From NCBI GenBank assembly GCA_028564925.1, contig CM053029.1, forward strand, positions 426,362,303-426,426,302: 64,000 bases of DNA, given 5' to 3'. Position numbers and translations under genes: made by a program. Each line of letters opens with the position of its first letter. Positions within the stretch are counted from its first letter, which is position 1. The DNA is from Lithobates sylvaticus (taxonomy: Eukaryota; Chordata; Amphibia; Anura; Ranidae). Positions 59,101 through 64,000 of this stretch are shown piece after piece. Under the pieces are notes generated by a model. The model worked only from the letters and a program-made list of their open reading frames with translations. It made no database searches and had not been told where the DNA came from.

Positions 59101-62100
59101 GGTTCATTCCCAATATCTTTGATGACAGAAGGCATTCCCTGGATTGGAATGTAGCCAGGTTGGAAAACACACCAAAAGCTTTGTAGCATATCAAGATAAC
59201 AATGGCTTGGATCGAGCCCACCTGCTGTGACATGTGTAATTACAAGCTTCAAGGGAGACTGTTACTACTAAGGTCGCTATGGATACCTGTTGGATGAAAG
59301 GCAAAGGGGAGGTGGCTTTGAGTGGGTGTGTGGGTTTGAATGAAGAGTTCGCACACACAGGAGTCAGGCTCTGTTTGCTGGGAATCCCTGACATGAGAAG
59401 ATGTCCCTGATCACCGCATGGTCTGGCGGCCATTTTTTGAGGCTACAAGCCTCACGGAGGGCCCTGTGATAAGTATCTTTGATATTCTTGTATTATATGA
59501 TTTGATTGTAAGCTTTGTGATATTGTAATGTCTTTTAATACTTTATGTTAGCGTTCCTGATTCTTGGGAAATAAATAAGATAGTGTTTTACTAGCAGCAG
59601 TGTGTGTATTTTCATAACTAACTTTATATCAGTGTGCCTAGCAGGGTTTAATAGACCTGCTAACTAGTTGTATACTGCAGCGAGTTCTACAAATGGCACC
59701 CCAGACAGCATGTGGCAATCCTAAAAGCCACATAGAACCTACAGGACAGAAGTGCTCAGATACAAGGCAGCTGATAATGCCACAGTAAGTGTGGTTAGTC
59801 TTTTCAATGGATAGGCAAAAGTTGTATTGTTTAGAATGATATCAAGTAAAAGTGATAATGAATGAAGAATCTTGAATGCTATGGGAGCGATTATTTTTTA
59901 TTTTTATTTGTTTCCCGTGAGTTGTAAGAGCTAACGATAATTGGGTTTGGTTTAGTACTCAGTGCAGTGTTGGAACGTTAGTACAAATAGAAGTGTGGAT
60001 TGTGTGCTTGTGAGAATGGAACTTGTGTATACATATGTTAAGAAGTACGCCTCTGCCAGTTATCATTCATGTGCAGATGAACCTCTTAAAAGCCAGTGTA
60101 ATGTACTAGTGTCTCAGTGTCAGCAACAGAATAGCAGATTACTGGGTAAACAGCTAAAAAAGAAAGCGAAGAAGGAAAAATTGGCTAATGAGATTGCAGT
60201 GTTGCTCAGAATTAAAGTTATATCTGAGCAAATGGGGGAGAAGTGGGAAGCAGAAAGGAGACGTCTCGGGGAAGATATAGAGGAAGTCAGTGAAAACCTT
60301 CTAAAGGTTGTAACAGCCTCCAGTAGTGAGATTGACAAATTGCGGGCAAAAGCCGGCGAATTGTCAGAAAAAAGTAGTGACCTACGAGAACAGCTTCAGA
60401 GGTGCAGCATGGACTGCGTCATGAAGAGTAAACTTGTAGAGTCATTGCGAATAAAGTTATCAGAGATGGAAGAATTGGTTATGTCTTTAGAAAGGAAAGT
60501 AGCAAACGCACACTCCCAACTTCTTATTAAAGAACAGTGTATAATATCGCTCAATGAGCACAAAGCAACATGCCAATTGGCCGATATCTGCACAGTCAGT
60601 GAGGAAAAGAGCCGTGAGGAAACACAGTCTACTATTGTGCCTATAGCGTCAAAGCAGAATAACAGTTTGATTACAATCCAAGAGAGACTCACGTTATGCC
60701 AGATTCTGGGTGAATTTAATGCCCTGGAGTCGCCAGTGACTCTGTCCAATAAGTTTGAGGCTCTAATCCGTAAATTCCATTTGAGTAATGACGATGCATG
60801 CTCTCTTCTAAAAGCATGGCTACCAGGACCTTTGATAGGCCAGTTATCGGCACAGGTTAAGGATAATTTAGCAGATGCAGAGGGGCGGAGGAAAGAATTG
60901 CAGCGTCTTGTGGACAGTCGTGATAATGGTATGAGTGATTTGCAACGAATGAAATTTAGGAGAGGAGTTGACCCAATATTGTTCTGCAGTGAGTATCTTG
61001 CATTGTATACGAGAGTCTTCAACTGTCCTGACTTATTGGAGGATGATGCAAGTTTCATATACTCGATGGCCAATAAGTGTTATGTAAGCTATCCCACTAG
61101 AATGGCTCTGAGGAATGCTAGGTCCTACCAAAATTTTGTCAATATCCTGCGAGATTTTTGTCAAGAGTCCAGTGATAGCGAATATGGGTCAAAGGCAGGT
61201 GTATCTGTATTAAGCAGAAATACAGGAAGGCTGATGATGGGAATCGATGTTGGAGACGTAAATACAAGCGTGGTAACTGCGCTTGAAATTGATTCAGGAA
61301 TTGAAATAGAAACTTCTGATGACTCCTCAGACGATGAAAGTGTAAAGTCTGTTAATTCCAATCACAGTAATATTGTCCAGCAATGTGATTTCCAGCACAA
61401 GATGTTAAAAAAAGGGCCTATGAAGGGGAACCAGAGCTAAAATGTTGTTTGTGTAAAAGGGGAGGTCACATCGCAAAGTATTGTTGGGCGAATAACGATA
61501 TAAAAAAAAAAAGATCATACCTGAAAACGACCCCAAGGCAGTATGAATGTTATTCGGCCAGGTGGGGTAGCAATCCAAAGCATGGAGCCCATAGTAAGCA
61601 AACCCAATTCCCAGTTAAGACCCAATTACGGAGTCTACAAACTGAAAAGCAATATGTAGGACAGTTGCATAAAATCAAAATGGAAGTAGCCGCATGGTTA
61701 TTCAAACATAGCACTGGGGGAAGCAATGCTAGCAGCACTTAGTCAGCTGCAAGTATGTTAAAAATACTCTGATCAAAGTTTCCTTCCTATGAATAAGGTT
61801 TTAAGTATTTTTGTAATTTTTTTTTATAAGGTTTAATGTTTTATTAATTTTTATGAATTTTTTATTAGTTTTTTTTTAATTTTCTTTATTATTATTATTA
61901 TTTTTTTTTTCATTAATTTTTTTTAATTTTCATTTTTAATGTTTTCATTTTTTTTTTATTATGAATTATTTTTTTCATATTTTGTTTTTTTTTTATTATT
62001 AATAATTTTTTTCACTTTTCAATTTTTTTTTAATTTTATTAATTTTTGTTTTAGTTTTAATGTTTGTAATTTTTATTTTTTTAGTTTAGTTGTTTATACT

Positions 62101-62880
62101 ACAACTCGGGCTTGTAGGTGTTCCCCTAGCAGTACAATTAATGGGAAGAGACTTGGGGCACTTAAAGTCAAGTGTCATGATAATCGTGTTAAATCATTGT
62201 CTTTGTGTTCCTTTTCCAGGAAACAGGGAACAGAACAGGTTTGGATACTAAACATTTGTGTTTTGTTTGCAGGTCCGTCAAAGTGAGACCAACACGGGGG
62301 TTAGGTTATTGTAAATGCATAATCGATTATCACATGGTACCATGAGCTCATCAATTAGTAATTGTTTGCAAACAATGAAAACATTTAAACAATAATCTGA
62401 CAAAACTAAAGAGTTACAAATGAGGTAGCAAATGTTGTGATGAAGTTACAAATGTTTTGTTTGTGTTGTTTTTTCCCATTAACTTATTGTCTTTCAGATA
62501 TAAAAAAGAAACATGTACTCTTCTCAGGAGAAAATCCATGGATGTCTTTAATTAAAAGTTGAGTGTTTGTCATTGTTGTATGGTGGTTGTCTTGTCATGT
62601 TGTTCTTGGGTGATAATGGCCAGACTTTTAAATTGTATTTTTTTTTTTTGGGGTATTGGTTTAGTCATCTATTTTAGTGTTAATTTATTTTTATTTTTTG
62701 TTCAGGTGGGACATCACTATGTTTAGCCCACCTGAAAGGGGGGTAATGGACGATGCCCTCAGGTAGCAGCTGGATACTTTTTGTTTAAGACAAAGTTGGT
62801 AGAAAACCAGTCTAGCCGCGGGAGGTTTTTCTTTTACTAAAAGGTTTAGTCTTTGTCCACCTGAAAGGGGAATTAGTGCA
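59101..62880 (+). mobile_element. LTR retroelement fossil, gag-containing, family uncertain
   Basis: A candidate LTR ends at 59691 (gttctaca). It carries an aataaataag signal (about 59570) and is followed after two bases by tggcaccccagacagcat (59694-59711), placed and shaped like a primer-binding site. A gag-like frame follows (59962-61440), then a CX2CX4HX4C zinc-knuckle segment near 61443-61490. A T-rich stretch (61795-62095) and two copies of cacctgaaagggg (about 62730 and 62860), possible polypurine tracts, come next. No protease, reverse transcriptase, integrase or 3' LTR is visible up to 64000. It has few breaks in gag and looks younger than the Gypsy and DIRS fossils. The LTR start is not resolved. 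Confidence 0.6.
59962..61440 (+). CDS. gag-like reading frame of the LTR element (492 codons)
   Basis: This is the longest open frame in the window. Residues about 65-215 are rich in K, E, L and S with heptad-like spacing (EKWEAERRRLGEDIEEVSEN, SEMEELVMSLERKVANAH), predicting a coiled coil. Residues about 240-405 look like a compact helical capsid-like region (LSNKFEALIRKFHLSNDDAC, LLKAWLPGPLIGQL, FCSEYLALYTRVFNCPDLLE). The C-terminal 80 residues are acidic and serine-rich (ETSDDSSDDESVKSVNSNHS). The nucleic-acid-binding zinc knuckle lies just downstream. The product would be a structural Gag. The start could be an in-frame methionine later than residue 1 (for example residue 19). Its retroviral subfamily is not recognised. 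It lies antisense to CADPS2 inside an intron. Confidence 0.6.
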   Translation: MQCWNVSTNRSVDCVLVRMELVYTYVKKYASASYHSCADEPLKSQCNVLVSQCQQQNSRLLGKQLKKKAKKEKLANEIAVLLRIKVISEQMGEKWEAERRRLGEDIEEVSENLLKVVTASSSEIDKLRAKAGELSEKSSDLREQLQRCSMDCVMKSKLVESLRIKLSEMEELVMSLERKVANAHSQLLIKEQCIISLNEHKATCQLADICTVSEEKSREETQSTIVPIASKQNNSLITIQERLTLCQILGEFNALESPVTLSNKFEALIRKFHLSNDDACSLLKAWLPGPLIGQLSAQVKDNLADAEGRRKELQRLVDSRDNGMSDLQRMKFRRGVDPILFCSEYLALYTRVFNCPDLLEDDASFIYSMANKCYVSYPTRMALRNARSYQNFVNILRDFCQESSDSEYGSKAGVSVLSRNTGRLMMGIDVGDVNTSVVTALEIDSGIEIETSDDSSDDESVKSVNSNHSNIVQQCDFQHKMLKKGPMKGNQS

Positions 62881-64000
62881 TAGATCGTAAGATAAAGATA
62901 AATGCATTGGTTGTTTTTCTTTTTGCATTTTTAAATTGAGAATTTTTGAGAAACAACAGTGACGTTCGTTTTTTTAAATTTTTGATCATACCATGGGGAT
63001 TCATTTTAGAGTGGAGTCTGCCTAAAGAGGTCATGGTTGTTTTGATAGTTCGGTCAAGTTGAAGAAGCCAGGAATACTAAGTTCCTGGGTTCCAAGGAGG
63101 GAAATAGGAGTAAATATAGTAAGCAAGCAGATATTATGGATAAGAATTTGATTCTGCTCTTGTTTTTCAATTCCAGAATCCTGGTGGAGCGAGATTGGAA
63201 AGGTTCTGGAAAAATGGATGACAGATGATCATCTGGTTGGCAGTTTGTCTGTGCCATACCACGCCCCAAATTTATTCCATTAAATATCAGGAGAGACGGG
63301 ACAAACAAAAAGATTCACTTTAACACTTTTTCTTTTCCTATGGACGATCTGGTGCTGAATCTGAAAGACTGTGCCTATCAATAAGACTTGAAACATTTTT
63401 TTTTGCTGGACTCTCTCTTGATGAATGCAAACGCGTTATTAATATACATACAATGGTTTGGAGGTTGGGGGAAGGAACATAACACATCCAATCCATCAGA
63501 ACATGAAAATGTAAAATATATATGTTTTTGTTGGAGGGAGGAGTTGAAATAAGAAAAGTTGTGTAATGTATGACATGTATTGACGTAACGGAATTCATAT
63601 GGTGCAGGTACCCAGGAGGCGGGCACTTATGCAAAATAAGGTGTCTGTTGGCCGAACTAGAGGGTGTCAGGTGACACACCAATGGGGTGAACATTTCCTT
63701 GTATGGGGGAGATGTGCCTGGTTGAGGTCTCACCTGAGAAGTTGAAACCCTGCACAGGGAATGCCAGTGTATACACACAGGAGCATGCTCCGATAGATAA
63801 AGGGAGCAAACGCTGACTACCAGAGTACAGTATGCCTGCACCATATGGCACTGCCACATCTCACAGTGGTTGATAAACCTATTACCCTATATGTGCTGAG
63901 TATACGCTGAATCAAGTGCTGTCATCGTACCAGTGAATTACTCCCAGAGATGTGCGGACACAGAATAAGGTGCATGCAGGATGCTTATCTCTGAGGAGTA
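62881..64000. other. unassigned sequence to the window end
   Basis: No pol or env motif and no copy of the candidate LTR recognised. It may be the rest of the LTR element or host intron. Confidence 0.35.

Noticed and set aside
60396-61073. 225-codon minus-strand frame
   Set aside because: Antisense shadow of the gag-like frame; no independent motif.
63338-63859. 173-codon minus-strand frame, considered as an env or host exon
   Set aside because: No signal peptide or transmembrane pattern, no splice context, no family resemblance.
1-64000. tRNA, rRNA or snRNA genes
   Set aside because: No cloverleaf with A and B boxes, and no rRNA or U-snRNA sequence recognised by eye on either strand. A covariance-model scan was not possible.

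Overview
The window looks like vertebrate, most likely anuran (ranid-like frog), genomic DNA. There are no dense ORFs, operons or bacterial signals. Short exons with consensus splice sites are scattered through long introns packed with transposable elements. The mobile families include DIRS tyrosine-recombinase retrotransposons, CR1, L2 and L1 LINEs, Ty3/Gypsy, Tc1, Harbinger and hAT MITEs, and a very abundant TTAA-flanked MITE beginning ttaaccactt. The frog assignment is inference from these families and from the protein sequence of the exons.

Host gene: six exons on the minus strand (54628-54769, 53149-53268, 43400-43555, 23601-23748, 5196-5270, 82-165 in transcript order) encode a continuous stretch of about 241 residues of a CAPS protein. 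The best match from memory is CADPS2 (calcium-dependent secretion activator 2), in the part overlapping or following the Munc13-homology region. Every junction agrees in phase and every exon is bounded by AG and GT. The gene runs off both ends of the window. Everything else appears to be intronic.

Layout. 1-6.2 kb: two exons, a short DIRS derivative, an AT microsatellite. 6.2-15 kb: a decayed DIRS element carrying a retroposed insert, a head-to-head TTAA-MITE palindrome, a hAT MITE, a fold-back Tc1 remnant and a second DIRS remnant. 15.5-18.4 kb: a solo LTR and an L1 interrupted by a Harbinger MITE. 19.3-23.6 kb: MITEs and unique intron. 23.8-42.1 kb: a nested block: CR1 (minus), Gypsy fossil split by an L1, DIRS fragment, a CR1 (plus) with four later insertions, and an L2 (minus) with two. 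42-56 kb: Harbinger MITEs, an L1 3' remnant, a large TTAA MITE, mostly unique intron and three exons. 56-58.3 kb: repeat-poor intron. 59.1-about 62.9 kb: an LTR-retroelement fossil with a long gag-like reading frame (492 codons) on the strand opposite the host gene.

I found no clearly new biological system. The most informative observations are the natural empty-site/filled-site comparison between the two CR1 copies (which proves a TTAA target duplication and an 8-bp hAT duplication), the fold-back structures, and the gag-like frame, the only long open frame in the window.
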